From: Apostichopus californicus
Lineage: Eukaryota > Echinodermata > Holothuroidea > Aspidochirotida > Stichopodidae
Direction of reading: 5' to 3'
Assembly: GCA_020650975.1 (NCBI GenBank)
Contig: JAIPMN010000265.1
Location: 1 to 57,923 of the forward strand
DNA length: 57,923 nt
Shown here: piece after piece, positions 50,501 to 57,923 of the stretch
Layout of the letters: every line of letters begins with the position of its first letter
Position numbering within the stretch: the first letter of the stretch is position 1
The notes under the pieces: generated by a model
Databases searched by the model: none
Told to the model about the DNA's origin: nothing
The model's input: the letters and a program-made list of their open reading frames with translations, nothing else
Program-made: the position numbers and the translations under genes

Positions 50501-53500
50501 CTGGTCCTCTCTTGTGGTTTAAGTGGACAACATGATACCATTGCATACACAGGCAATCATGTCTATTATACATCTGATATATATGTGATGTACATCCTTA
50601 GTGCAGTGCGGTACTTATACAGGACAGTACAGCAATAATTTACTTTCCTAACCGAATGACACTACCTAGGTATCGGGGGTACCGATAAAGGTAACTCCGA
50701 ACTCAACTGTACAAAAATCTGATTTCTTTTCAGTCATACCTTGTTTCAGTCATATCCTAAACATAATATCAACCAGCACATGACATTTTCTTGTCCAGTA
50801 ATATGATTATCAATCTATCCATTTTTTTTTTAGGTAAAACAGTTTGTTTTGCCATATGTTATTTCCTTTTTCAAAATTTCCAAAATTATCTATGCTGTGT
50901 GTGACCTTTTTATGTAAAATCCTGAACTTCTTTTAAGCATTGACTAACTTTGAGAAACAACTTAACATCACAGATAGCTTCACTCCTCAAAGCAACATAA
51001 GAAAATAAACGTGATAGCAAATGATACAAATTTTTGGATTAACTGATAACTGTTTGATGCATTCACACACACACACAAAATAAATTGGTGGAATTAAATG
51101 GGTGCATAATGAGGGCTAACTGTATGTAGGGGGAGGGGTGAATATGAATTGTGGCCCAGATTCAAAATGGTGACATGCACTCACATTACTTCCCAGAAGC
51201 TCACTGACCAGATCCTGTAAAATTTAGATAACCGTGTCAGGCAAAGGCAAACCATCAAAAACGTGTCATGAAAATTGATTAACGGCAAAAAAAAATAGAA
51301 AAGTGAAAAGGACAGATCTACAGATTATTTCCGGAGATTCTCGGTAGCTACCGGAATGAAGGTTAAGCTAGATAGGACAATGTCGATGGCAGATCCCACA
51401 TAGCAGTGATACACTATCCATGCTTTATGAAAACAATGTATGTCATTCCAAAGCATTTCTATCCACTTGGAAGAAAGTGATAACATGCATGACTAAGAAA
51501 GGCTTTTAATGCAAGTGCTAATTAATCTACCGTTGAAAGAAAAAAAAAAAACTCCCTCACGGATGAACTGTGGGACAGATTAAAAGCCGGTCGACACTGG
51601 ATACAATCAATCGACTTACTGATATTGATTTATCTCGTCCTACTTGGCACTTTCGATGACTTTGAACCGTGAATTCAAACAATCCGGTTAGATATTTATA
51701 CGGTCAAGTAGAGGGTGTGGAACACATATCATTATCTACACATGATTGCTGTTTGATACAGTCATGCAACTAGACAGTGTGATAAGCTAATGAAATGAGA
51801 TGTGTATAATGTTCATATCAAGCCAACTCTCTGTGTCTCCTTGGCAATTGCTGAAGAATATTAAAGATATGAGGAGGAGTTTAATGTGGGATATCAAAAC
51901 AGTCATGATCCAAACAATTCATTCAGAGATCCTGCTACGATCGAAACTTCAGGCCCACTTACTTTTACACATTCTCTTACATCTAGCTTCTTTAGTGGAT
52001 AAGCAGTTTGCTAACAGTTTTTTGTTTATTTTTATTTAATTTTAATTTTATTATATGATCCAAACAAAGCAGATGCATAATGAATCAGCATTTTCTGATG
52101 ATATCTTTTTACTTATATCTGAAGCCCCCAAAAATGAAAGCACTTCAATCAATTAAAAAATGGGTACCAATATTCCCATACATCATCGCTGGCATCTGAA
52201 TTGCGCGATGAACATATCAAAGCAACAGGAACTATATGCTTGCAGGTTTTTAACAAGACAAACAGTTCATCCGTTTCCTGTTAGGGTATGCTTTAAAGCG
52301 CTTACTAACAGTGATGTCACCCTCAAAGCTGACGTGCTTGTTAAGTGTTACCTTGTGTTTCTTGAGAAGAGATTCTGCACTAGCTTCGTCACGACCGACA
52401 TCTTCACTGGAAACGATGCGGAGTGTATCCACCATCCAGTTCTCCATGTCATCGGCATCGGCATAGAACTAGCAGAGAAGTACGGTGAAAGGGAAATTTT
52501 TAGAATTTAAAGTTTGATCATAGAGAATGTAAACCCAATAAACTTGACCCATAGCAAAAGGAGTAACATAGGATAATCTATACTTTAAAAAAAATACTTA
52601 AAAAAAATATATACTTTAAAAATACCACATCTGTGGAGGATTGCAACAGCCAGAAAGGAATTATTTTTATCAACTTTGCCACACAGTAAAGTTATGGCTA
52701 AATATACCTAACTGAAAAAAAAGTGTTTTGCTTGATGGTAACACAATTCAGTGCAATACTGCCCTGCCCTGCTAAGTTGTTACACAAATGAGAACCCACA
52801 GATCTCACATAGCTATTAAAGTTGTGGAAAGATACTCCAAAACCTCCTATAGGGTGTCCTATGCTACATCTTCGAGGAATAGTCATGTGACCCATCTGTT
52901 TCGGTGGCTGAGCAGCAGCTTTAAGTGATGATGAGTGCAAAAGACCACACCAGTCATGAAACTTCAATTCCACCTAACTTTTTCCAATGGGTCCTTAATT
53001 TGCATAGAAATTCTACATCACGGTTTACACGGTCTGTGTAACGTTAAATCCACATAACATTTTCCAATGGGTCCTTAATTTGCATAGAAATTCTAACATC
53101 ACGGTTTACACGGTATGTGTCACGTTAAATCCGATCGGCCCTCACCTGGTACAGGTCGACAGCTTCTCTCAGTCGCTTCTGTCTCTGGGCAGCAAGGTCT
53201 TTCAGTCTGCCAAACTTATCCTGTACATCGGTGATTCTCTCCTTGATCTGAGGTGCTCCTGGGTGGTTCTCTGTGATAAGATCCTCGCCCATCTGGATGT
53301 TAGACTCTAGCTGAGCTTGGTGTCCAACAATTTCATCTTCTTGACCCTTGGGGAAGAGACAAGAACATAGCTTTGATAAACCTGATATTAGCACTTTTGA
53401 ATTTTACATGAAAGGTGGTTCTAAAGAGTCAGTGTAGTTTGATGTAGCTACTTTTATACAGTCACAGGAAATTGTCAGGGGAGTGGGGGTATGGAAATAT

Positions 53501-56500
53501 AACTAACAACTGACCGTATCAAGAAAACAAATACACACTAAAACAAATCAAACCTCACACACTAATATACAAAATATGAAAATCGATGTAAAAGCAGCAA
53601 CAAAAACTGCCCATTTTAGTATTTGCATTGTTATTCAAAGTTATTTGCTATCGGTGATAAGTCAAATTATCACACATGAAATCCATAAGGTGTGTCCATA
53701 CTTTCAGTTTGCTGTGAGAATACGTTTTTCACGATCTGAGCTCCTTTTTTAGAGAGCCCAGTGAAATGAGGTTAAGTTGTCTGTGATGAACAAGGCATTT
53801 AACCATCATCAGGTATAACATTTCCTTGTTGTTACCTTGTGTTTGTTCAAGAGAAGGTTAACACTGGTGAGATCATGTCCGATGTCTGCTGATGATACAA
53901 TCTGGGCCTGCTCCTTGATCCAGGTCTCATCATCTGCCAGCTCCCAGAAGAAGCGCCAGAGACGAAGTGATTCCTCTAGCTTGTCATGTCGGTTGCGGGC
54001 CAGATCCTTCAGTTCCTCGTACTTCTGCTCCAGGTTCTCGATCCGCTCTTGACAGATCTGAGGATCTACAGGTATGTAACCTGTCAAAGATAGAGGGAGA
54101 ATGCAATTAACAATTAACACTGTACATATCAATAAGATCATATATGATGACATGAGCAGATTGGTAACTCAATTAGCAAAGGTAAAACTCAAAGCAGGCA
54201 TTAGAGAATGTGTCTGAAAGTGTATACTTGTTTCTACCCACCACCATTCAGATCCTGATTAAAACATTTAGGCGTTCAGTTTATATTACCTCTTCATTGC
54301 CTATACCCCCAAACATCAAAACATGAAACCAACGTCAAATCCTTTTTATCTTGCATATTATCTTCATTCTTGAATCTATTTTTCGTTCTTGCAGCTGCCG
54401 TACAGTGTAACTTTTTCATCTTTGTAACATGCATCAAGAACACTTTAGACAAACCTGAGCCATCTGGACCCTCTGGTTCCATGTACTTGGCAACGTGTCC
54501 GTTGACCTCCTTAACTTGATCTCCGTAGGCTGCTACATCTGCTTCGAGGAGAGCATGTTTCTGGAGAAGATCTTCAACTCCCATTAGATGTTTACCATAG
54601 TCTTCTGACAAAAGTAGGACCTGCAGGACAAAGGAATAGTCAATCAATTCACTTGAAATGACAGATGCAATACCAGTTCTGACAGAGAAATAATTCCCTG
54701 CATTATACGAAGGTAGTGGAGTAAAATGCTGCAACCGTCAAACTTGATTGAAAAACATGCTACCAAGAGTATCAATTATTGCAGAGCTCATCAAAGCTAC
54801 TTCTGTATTCTTCATATTTTGTCTTCACCTCCTGTCGATCGAGTAATAACAAAATATGATTCTTTGACTATACTTTTGCTTATTACTTTTTTTTTGGTAT
54901 CTTGACTTTTTATTAATTACTGTAAATCTTTGAGATTTGTGAAGAGTAAACATACGTTTATGAATAATATTTTGGTAACAGTTTCTTACCCTGGTCTCAT
55001 CCATGGAGTCGAGCAGAAGTTCCATCTCTTGGAAGCGCTTGTGGATCTCCAGGGAGAGTAGAAGTCTCTGTCGTCTGCCTTTGAGCAGCTCCAGTAAATA
55101 ATCCCATAGTCGTAGTACATTGTTTTTCCTATCGGAAGAAGAACAATTTTTCAATTTTTATTTCCACCAAGATTTTATAATACCAGGAACAAACATACCT
55201 TCATTAATGATCTTTTACATAAGAGCAATGCTGATGTAAAACTGTCAGAGTTAACTCTGCACACAGAGCATTTCAATTATGTTTGTCCTGAACTTTAACC
55301 AATATCTACAGATATTTTAAGACTCAAAGACGGAAGAAGCTGTTGCGAATATGACGATGAGAATCGCATTTAATGTGAGGTAGACAGAACTCACCCAATA
55401 CGGAACACTGCTTGACCTGTGAATTTAATCACTTTCTTTCAATTTGTTCCCAATGTACCAATATTTGTAGATATTTTCCATGATCCAACAATGGACAAAT
55501 CTACAATTTTCAAATGTCTTCTCCACATGGATGCCTGATTTTCCTTCCCAATGAGGAGTGATAAATGCCTTTTTTAAATTTTTTAAAAATAATTTTTAAT
55601 TTAAATTTTTTAATTTAATTTTTTTATACAACCTTGAAATGTAATATATAAAAAGTGTAGGATCTCTCTGTTACATTGTTCAAAGCATTACCTTTTTTTA
55701 AATATATTTTTTAATTTTTAATTTTTTAATTTTAATTTTTTTTACAACCTTGGAATGTAATACAACAAGTGTAGGATCTCTCTGTTACATTTTTCAAAGC
55801 ATTACCTTGCATTGATTCTGTCAATATCGTGGTATTTCTCTTCCTCTAGTTCTTCGGCGACGGCCACCACTGCCAGAACTCTGTCCTGGTAGGCATTGAT
55901 GTCTGTTTCAATAGCTTCGTGCTTCTTGGAGGCAGCTTCTACAGCTGGCAGATCGTAACCAAAGTTATCCTGGCAAGACAAAATATAAATAAAACTATCA
56001 AAACATGGGTAAAACATGAGATTTATATGAACTCTTGAACATTCAAGAACCCCAATAATCCCCCTTTGAGGGAAAAACATAAAACTGGCAAAACACTTCA
56101 AATGTAGGCCAAAATATCAACTTCAGTTCTATCAAGCAGAGCAATCTTTGAAGACTATATACCTCTCAAGTTCTATAAATACCATTAGTAACTTCCATTA
56201 ACACATTGAAAGGTTATCCATGCAGAACATTTTATATTGCTATATTTATAAATATGACGCAGGTATGAACAACTCAAATGTAAAGACACTTGGGATATAA
56301 ATGTAGCATCAAAAAATATATATATATGTAAGAAAAAAACAGCAAGTTTTACTTCCATACTAGTTATTTAAAATAGCAAAGCACTTCCATCTTGCCCTGT
56401 ATTTTCTTAAACATTTCTTAAATTCCATACTGTATTACTTTAAGAGTAGACACAGCTAGATCCTTAATATTAATGCACTGATAAAAATACTGATGATCTA

Positions 56501-57757
56501 AAAATAACGTTGAACAGTGAAGGTGTTATGTCACAATAAAATGCACGATAATAGCAACACCAGATACATTCCTGTCATGAAAATGTTAGGGTTAATATTA
56601 CAACTTCAGAGCGATGCCAATTGCTGTCTCTGATTAAAAATGAACTTGTGAGATCGGAAAGGTCAGATTTCTAACGATTAGACCATGCTCACCCCCAGTG
56701 GGAATAAATAACTTTTATTTCCAAAGAAAGATAACCTGCTAAACACAAATTTGTGTTGCAGAGTTCAACCATATTTCATAAGTATTATCAATTCATAAAA
56801 TATCAGGAAACTGAAACCATTCTCTGTGATAATTAATGCTTAACTATTGCTTAAATGTCTGACTGAAATAGATTACAATTGATAACATCCGGTAATTTCT
56901 ACCTTAGGTCCTAGACACAATAGTCTGGGGGTCATGAAAGAACACTCAGTAGCTTCTTTCCAAGCAATGAATGCTGTTAAACATATTAGCTTTGATTACA
57001 AACATTGGCAAGCTGTAGAATTGAAAGCAACCAGTAGAGAAAATATGATTATTTCGATAAAGTAGCGATACCTGTGCAACCAAACGTTGATTCTCACTGA
57101 GCCAGGCTTCACGCATGGCGGCTTTCCTGTCAAACCGGGCAGCCAGTTGTTCTAGTTTCTCTTGGCGGATCAGCTCTTGTCTCAAGGCCATTTCACGTTC
57201 ATGTTCTGCCTTTTCCAACTTTTCCCAGGACTGTTTGTGACAATAAAAAAAAATTCACTTATTCCTTTACCTGTGGTCATTTATACCCAGAACATGACAT
57301 GTGTGACATTATTTTGATTAATGAATGCCTGACACAAGTTACTGGCAAATTCTCATTCATTAACAAAACTTTTGATATGACAAGGCTATTGGCTTTGTGG
57401 TGCATTGATAAGGCGATAGCAGTACAGGATACTGAAAAAGTTCTTGTAATTGAGGGATCGAAATGTGATAGGGAGGATGAGATGGTTACACAACAAGTTA
57501 GCCTGACAAGGGGCAGCACCACCATCAGACACAAGTACCACAACCCTCACTCCACCATACTGTCCTCTCCCCCTTCCTCCTTACCACTAGTAGGTTTGAC
57601 TATTTTCTGGTTTGATAATGTTGCCTATAATCGACCTACTTTATTGATATCAGAGATGAGTTTGCCTTCTGCTGGTGTGTAAGGTTTCTGGTTGTTGGCC
57701 CTCATCTTGCTTTGAATGGTGAATAACAGCACTTCTAGGTTACCCTTCTCTTGGAAC
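26395..57757 (-). CDS. Beta-spectrin (non-erythroid type), 5' end outside window
   Basis: A membrane-skeleton protein that pairs with alpha-spectrin and links actin and ankyrin to the plasma membrane. Thirty-four exons from 57640-57757 down to 26395-26590 join in one frame: 1996 residues plus stop. The first visible residues ([17 protein letters not shown]) follow the CH2 actin-binding domain in family members, so both CH domains lie beyond 57923. Sixteen spectrin-repeat starts follow, for example [39 protein letters not shown] and [12 protein letters not shown]. The ankyrin-binding region is conserved ([18 protein letters not shown]). The two-helix partial repeat that pairs with alpha-spectrin is present ([27 protein letters not shown]). 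A Glu/Arg-rich and then Pro/Ala-rich linker precedes a PH domain at about 1856-1962 ([24 protein letters not shown]). The tail ends GLFTMRKK. Repeat number and the absence of an SH3 domain indicate ordinary beta-spectrin, not the beta-heavy form. An SPTBN1-like protein is the closest match I recall. Confidence 0.97.
26838..27255. repeat. G-rich minisatellite, roughly 22-bp unit
   Basis: Tandem variants of ggtcaaaggtgggacagagg fill this part of the last spectrin intron, drifting to gttgaaggtggg units at the right end. Strong purine asymmetry (G/A on the + strand) is obvious. Open frames across it are repeat artefacts. Confidence 0.9.
27877..28050 (-). CDS. Beta-spectrin exon v33: PH domain core
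   Basis: Begins [20 protein letters not shown] after a split Arg and ends KKKNFVFRL plus two bases. Basic residues that could contact phosphoinositides are present. The donor is gtaagt. Confidence 0.95.
28092..28239 (-). mobile_element. Retroelement 3' end, near-identical to 4917-5058
   Basis: Same sequence and orientation as the copy at 4917-5058, with one extra gattt unit in the tail and a few substitutions. It lies in the spectrin intron between the two PH exons v32 and v33. Confidence 0.72.
28738..28915. mobile_element. One-ended relative of the TTAA MITE
   Basis: It starts at a TTAA with aggcattgaagactcgcccc and continues gttaactttc and gcttgcaagtga. It then matches the interior of the 9980-10332 element (tgcagacagtaatgaaacgt, gataccttgttatctt). 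No second inverted end is visible, so it is truncated. It lies in the intron before v32. Confidence 0.8.
28938..29189 (-). CDS. Beta-spectrin exon v32: Pro/Ala linker and PH domain start
   Basis: Begins [16 protein letters not shown] after a split Arg. A low-complexity Pro/Ala/Glu stretch follows, then [11 protein letters not shown] and KKASN, the first PH strand region. The donor is gtaata. Confidence 0.94.
29552..29736 (-). CDS. Beta-spectrin exon v31: charged linker
   Basis: Begins [16 protein letters not shown], then [10 protein letters not shown], then a Glu/Arg-rich helix containing [10 protein letters not shown]. It ends EEQRI plus two bases. The donor is gtacaa. Confidence 0.93.
30198..30302 (-). 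CDS. Beta-spectrin exon v30: partial repeat, helix B
   Basis: Thirty-five codons, [18 protein letters not shown] to GALEKLTT. The acceptor is ttgttcttttag and the donor is gtaagt. Confidence 0.96.
30390..30935. repeat. 33-bp minisatellite, about 16 copies
   Basis: The unit is ggagcagccgtatatgccac followed by gaatggggatcga, in many variants; some units are 31-35 bp. The period is a multiple of three, so long open frames appear on both strands, but they encode only the repeat. It fills spectrin intron v29/v30. Confidence 0.93.
31282..31373 (-). CDS. Beta-spectrin exon v29: partial tetramerisation repeat, helix A
   Basis: Begins [19 protein letters not shown] (first codon split) and ends KSEDYG. 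This helix pairs with the N-terminus of alpha-spectrin in the family. The donor is gtaagt. Confidence 0.95.
31704..31788 (-). CDS. Beta-spectrin exon v28
   Basis: Begins [19 protein letters not shown] and ends EYLQL plus one base. The donor is gtaagt. Confidence 0.94.
32272..32410 (-). CDS. Beta-spectrin exon v27
   Basis: Begins [20 protein letters not shown] after a split Asp and ends RDHYASEE. The acceptor is gttttgtttcag and the donor is gtacgt. Confidence 0.95.
33205..33449 (-). CDS. Beta-spectrin exon v26: ankyrin-binding loop and next repeat
   Basis: Begins [20 protein letters not shown], a stretch conserved in ankyrin-binding beta-spectrins. It includes [19 protein letters not shown] and ends TEEKA plus two bases. 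The donor is gtgagt. Confidence 0.95.
33642..33651. other. Scaffold gap (10 N) flanked by the same sequence
   Basis: Left flank: a G-run then tgttatcagggtaa. Right flank: a G-run then ttatcggggtaa. Both sides look like the same locus read twice, so the gap is probably an unmerged overlap at a poly-G tract. It lies in spectrin intron v25/v26. Confidence 0.85.
33773..33883 (-). CDS. Beta-spectrin exon v25: ankyrin-binding repeat, helix B
   Basis: Thirty-seven codons, [17 protein letters not shown] to LAALGAQ. The acceptor is tcttggtttag and the donor is gtaagt. Confidence 0.94.
34158..34226 (-). CDS. Beta-spectrin exon v24: ankyrin-binding repeat, helix A
   Basis: Twenty-three codons, [18 protein letters not shown] to SDIK. 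The core matches the vertebrate ankyrin-binding repeat closely. The donor is gtaagt. Confidence 0.95.
34432..34505. repeat. Short tandem duplication
   Basis: Two copies of ta(t/c)(t/g)gtaccatgagttcatcaccag with agtatagta, adjacent in spectrin intron v23/v24. Confidence 0.7.
34930..35124 (-). CDS. Beta-spectrin exon v23: repeat 13, entering the ankyrin-binding region
   Basis: Sixty-five codons, [17 protein letters not shown] to CELIETRTT. The donor is gtgagt. Confidence 0.95.
35770..35974 (-). CDS. Beta-spectrin exon v22: repeat 12 to repeat 13
   Basis: Begins [20 protein letters not shown] after a split Ser and includes [20 protein letters not shown]. It ends DFEHVT. The donor is gtaagt. 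Confidence 0.96.
36000..36075 (-). mobile_element. LINE/SINE 3' tail fragment
   Basis: On the - strand: GAAGCGCACAGATGC, then GTAGTGCGCTATACAAG and an ATTAC-type tail. It resembles the paired GCGC ending of the LINE at 6445-6905. It lies just upstream of exon v22. Confidence 0.4.
36756..36964 (-). CDS. Beta-spectrin exon v21: repeat 12
   Basis: Begins [20 protein letters not shown] and ends DENHPE plus two bases. The donor is gtaagt. Confidence 0.96.
37226..37516 (-). CDS. Beta-spectrin exon v20: repeat 11
   Basis: Ninety-seven codons, [16 protein letters not shown] to KESEKAQK. The acceptor is aatcttgtag and the donor is gtaagc. Confidence 0.95.
37680..37901 (-). CDS. Beta-spectrin exon v19: repeat 10
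   Basis: Seventy-four codons, [13 protein letters not shown] to LLKDIDAEK. The acceptor is gtggttttag and the donor is gtcagt. Confidence 0.93.
37915..38345. repeat. 22-bp AT-rich minisatellite, about 19 copies
   Basis: The unit aaacaaattaataaggaatc plus ac is repeated with point variants through most of spectrin intron v18/v19. It starts 14 bp upstream of the v19 acceptor on the - strand. Confidence 0.95.
38751..39014 (-). CDS. Beta-spectrin exon v18: repeat 9 to repeat 10
   Basis: Eighty-eight codons, [16 protein letters not shown] to HELKKQQ. It includes [13 protein letters not shown]. The donor is gtatgg. Confidence 0.95.
39560..39797 (-). CDS. Beta-spectrin exon v17: repeat 8 to repeat 9
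   Basis: Begins [14 protein letters not shown] and includes [17 protein letters not shown]. It ends LHKLKE. The acceptor is cgccgcag and the donor is gtaacg. Confidence 0.94.
40241..40413 (-). CDS. Beta-spectrin exon v16: repeat 8, ambiguous donor
   Basis: Begins [17 protein letters not shown] and ends CESIEE plus two bases of an Arg codon. The chosen donor, gttggt, is poor but keeps the usual repeat length. A second donor 15 nt further (gtgaaa, exon low end 40226) keeps frame and would add five residues, LVLHK. Confidence 0.82.
40844..41011 (-). CDS. Beta-spectrin exon v15: repeat 7 to repeat 8
   Basis: Fifty-six codons, [16 protein letters not shown] to AKVEQP. The donor is gtaagt. Confidence 0.94.
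41492..41767 (-). CDS. Beta-spectrin exon v14: repeat 7
   Basis: Ninety-two codons, [12 protein letters not shown] to [10 protein letters not shown]. It includes [13 protein letters not shown]. The donor is gtacgg. Confidence 0.95.
42093..42209 (-). CDS. Beta-spectrin exon v13: repeat 6, helix C
   Basis: Thirty-nine codons, [10 protein letters not shown] to DVWEELKEL. The acceptor is tttctgatag and the donor is gtaaga. Confidence 0.93.
42262..42531. repeat. Tandem duplication of about 129 bp
   Basis: Two copies begin at 42262 and 42391. They share taattttcagaggtaa, ctcaccataccataccattt and cctcagatcacaaaagacta. The duplication lies in spectrin intron v12/v13. Confidence 0.85.
42662..42887 (-). 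CDS. Beta-spectrin exon v12: repeat 5 to repeat 6
   Basis: Begins [14 protein letters not shown] after the split Arg and includes [12 protein letters not shown] and LGNDLAGI. It ends AAIDAK. The donor is gtaaaa. Confidence 0.95.
43461..43663 (-). CDS. Beta-spectrin exon v11: repeat 5
   Basis: Begins [15 protein letters not shown] and ends KQNHLNE plus two bases. The acceptor is cctcccatag and the donor is gtaaag. Confidence 0.94.
43664..48166 (-). other. Largest spectrin intron (v10/v11)
   Basis: 4.5 kb without supported exons. It contains the 10-N gap at 47217-47226 and scattered AT-rich sequence. No transposon end was recognised. Confidence 0.5.
47217..47226. other. Scaffold gap (10 N) flanked by the same sequence
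   Basis: Before the gap: tttacttatttatatgatta, then agggtgaacca, a G-run and ggatgggg ttaca. After the gap the same sequence recurs from tttacttatttaaatgatta. This looks like a duplicated contig end around a poly-G tract and not true missing sequence. Confidence 0.85.
48167..48331 (-). CDS. Beta-spectrin exon v10: repeat 4 to repeat 5
   Basis: Fifty-five codons, [16 protein letters not shown] to VETWIDEK. The acceptor is cattgcgtag and the donor is gtaaaa. Confidence 0.94.
48991..49068 (-). CDS. Beta-spectrin exon v9: repeat 4, helix B
   Basis: Twenty-six codons, [19 protein letters not shown] to LGEQ, between two large introns. The donor is gtatgc. Confidence 0.93.
49069..52351 (-). other. 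Second large spectrin intron (v8/v9)
   Basis: 3.3 kb with no supported exon, RNA gene or clear transposon. It holds low-complexity A/T runs and a short CA run near 51065. Confidence 0.5.
52352..52468 (-). CDS. Beta-spectrin exon v8: repeat 4, helix A
   Basis: Thirty-nine codons, [12 protein letters not shown] to ESLLKKHK. The acceptor is ctctgctag and the donor is gtaaca. Confidence 0.94.
52970..53131. repeat. Tandem duplication of about 80 bp beside exon v7
   Basis: Two copies of ccaatgggtccttaatttgc, atagaaattct and acggtttacacggt lie immediately downstream (on the - strand) of the v7 donor. Confidence 0.9.
53146..53346 (-). CDS. Beta-spectrin exon v7: repeat 3, helices B-C
   Basis: Begins [10 protein letters not shown] and ends REAVDLYQ, 67 codons, phase 0. 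The acceptor is cttccccaag and the donor is gtgagg. Confidence 0.93.
53836..54080 (-). CDS. Beta-spectrin exon v6: repeat 2 to repeat 3
   Basis: Begins [15 protein letters not shown] and includes [12 protein letters not shown]. It ends LLLNKHK. The acceptor is atctttgacag and the donor is gtaaca. Confidence 0.95.
54455..54620 (-). CDS. Beta-spectrin exon v5: repeat 2
   Basis: Begins [19 protein letters not shown] and ends GPDGS plus one base. The acceptor is gtcctgcag and the donor is gtttgt. Confidence 0.94.
54990..55128 (-). CDS. Beta-spectrin exon v4: repeat 1 to repeat 2
   Basis: Begins [15 protein letters not shown] after the split Arg codon and ends [10 protein letters not shown]. The acceptor is cttccgatag and the donor is gtaaga. 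Confidence 0.94.
55566..55807. repeat. Tandem duplication of 114 bp that copies a splice donor
   Basis: Both copies contain caaccttg(a/g)aatgtaat, gtgtaggatctctctgttac and caaagcattacctt. The right-hand copy ends in the real v3 donor at 55804-55805. The left-hand copy repeats the same donor-like sequence at 55690-55691. Confidence 0.9.
55806..55969 (-). CDS. Beta-spectrin exon v3: repeat 1, helices B-C
   Basis: Begins [13 protein letters not shown] and ends DIDRINA plus two bases. The donor is gtaatg. A tandem duplication reaches into this donor (see 55566-55807). Confidence 0.95.
55970..57071 (-). other. Spectrin intron v2/v3
   Basis: 1.1 kb with no exon. A weak tRNA-like stretch lies at about 56650-56700 on the - strand (ATGGTCTAATCGTTAGAA resembles an A box), but no B box or cloverleaf is convincing. 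Confidence 0.4.
57072..57230 (-). CDS. Beta-spectrin exon v2: repeat 1, helix A
   Basis: Fifty-three codons, phase 0 on both sides. It begins [11 protein letters not shown] and ends SENQRLVAQ. The donor is gtatcg. Confidence 0.96.
57640..57757 (-). CDS. Beta-spectrin exon v1: linker after CH2
   Basis: The first visible exon; one base completes an upstream codon. It encodes [18 protein letters not shown] and LISDINK. The acceptor is aaacacacag and the donor is gtaggt, phase 0. The exons encoding the actin-binding domains are outside the window. Confidence 0.92.
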
Positions 57758-57923
57758 CTGTGTGTTTAAAGATATAGAATATAGCATTAAGATGGAAGTA
57801 ACAAGAAACATGCAATGCCCCCTGCATTACATGTTATTGTGAGAACAAAACACTTGTCAGCTGTCAGTTATTCACTGTTCTTCACATATTCATGTACATA
57901 TATGTATATGTATGTATATATAT

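Noticed and set aside
56640..56705. tRNA-Glu-like A box on the - strand
   Set aside because: Only an A-box resemblance. There is no credible B box or acceptor stem, so it is at best a decayed SINE head.

Overview
This is a metazoan nuclear window, intron-rich and AT-rich, with two 10-N scaffold gaps. Genes are split into many short exons with GT/AG junctions, and introns hold SINEs, LINE tails, MITEs and minisatellites. The exon structure and protein similarity point to a marine invertebrate deuterostome. An echinoderm such as a sea cucumber is my best guess, but that is inference. There is no prokaryotic content.

Layout. (1) 1-7.4 kb is mostly intergenic and repeat-rich. It holds a hAT-type MITE with 8-bp target duplications, the probable last two exons of an unidentified + strand gene (1941-2781) with a tRNA-derived SINE in its intron, and a decayed LINE reverse-transcriptase end on the - strand. 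(2) 7.8-17.5 kb is a complete + strand CARD caspase: eight coding exons, 430 residues, one continuous frame, His and Cys catalytic residues present. Its introns carry two MITEs and two LINE remnants. (3) 19.7-22.2 kb is a complete + strand gene for mitochondrial ribosomal protein mL49 (MRPL49): five exons, 217 residues. (4) 22.2-26.4 kb holds the convergent 3' ends. (5) 26.4-57.8 kb is a - strand beta-spectrin gene. Thirty-four exons join in one frame for 1996 residues. They run from just after the (unseen) actin-binding CH domains, through sixteen spectrin-repeat starts and the tetramerisation partial repeat, to a C-terminal PH domain and stop. The true 5' end lies beyond 57923.

The three main genes share no pathway: an initiator-type caspase, a mitoribosome subunit and a membrane-skeleton protein. 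I found no evidence for a new multi-gene system. The most interesting signals are a strongly charged helical insert in the caspase intersubunit linker, a SINE and a LINE with the same 3' tail, a duplicated splice donor and a pair of in-frame alternative donors in the spectrin gene, and sequence repeated on both sides of each scaffold gap. Exon coordinates were derived by hand from splice consensus, reading phase and family conservation. All junctions in the three main genes keep frame.
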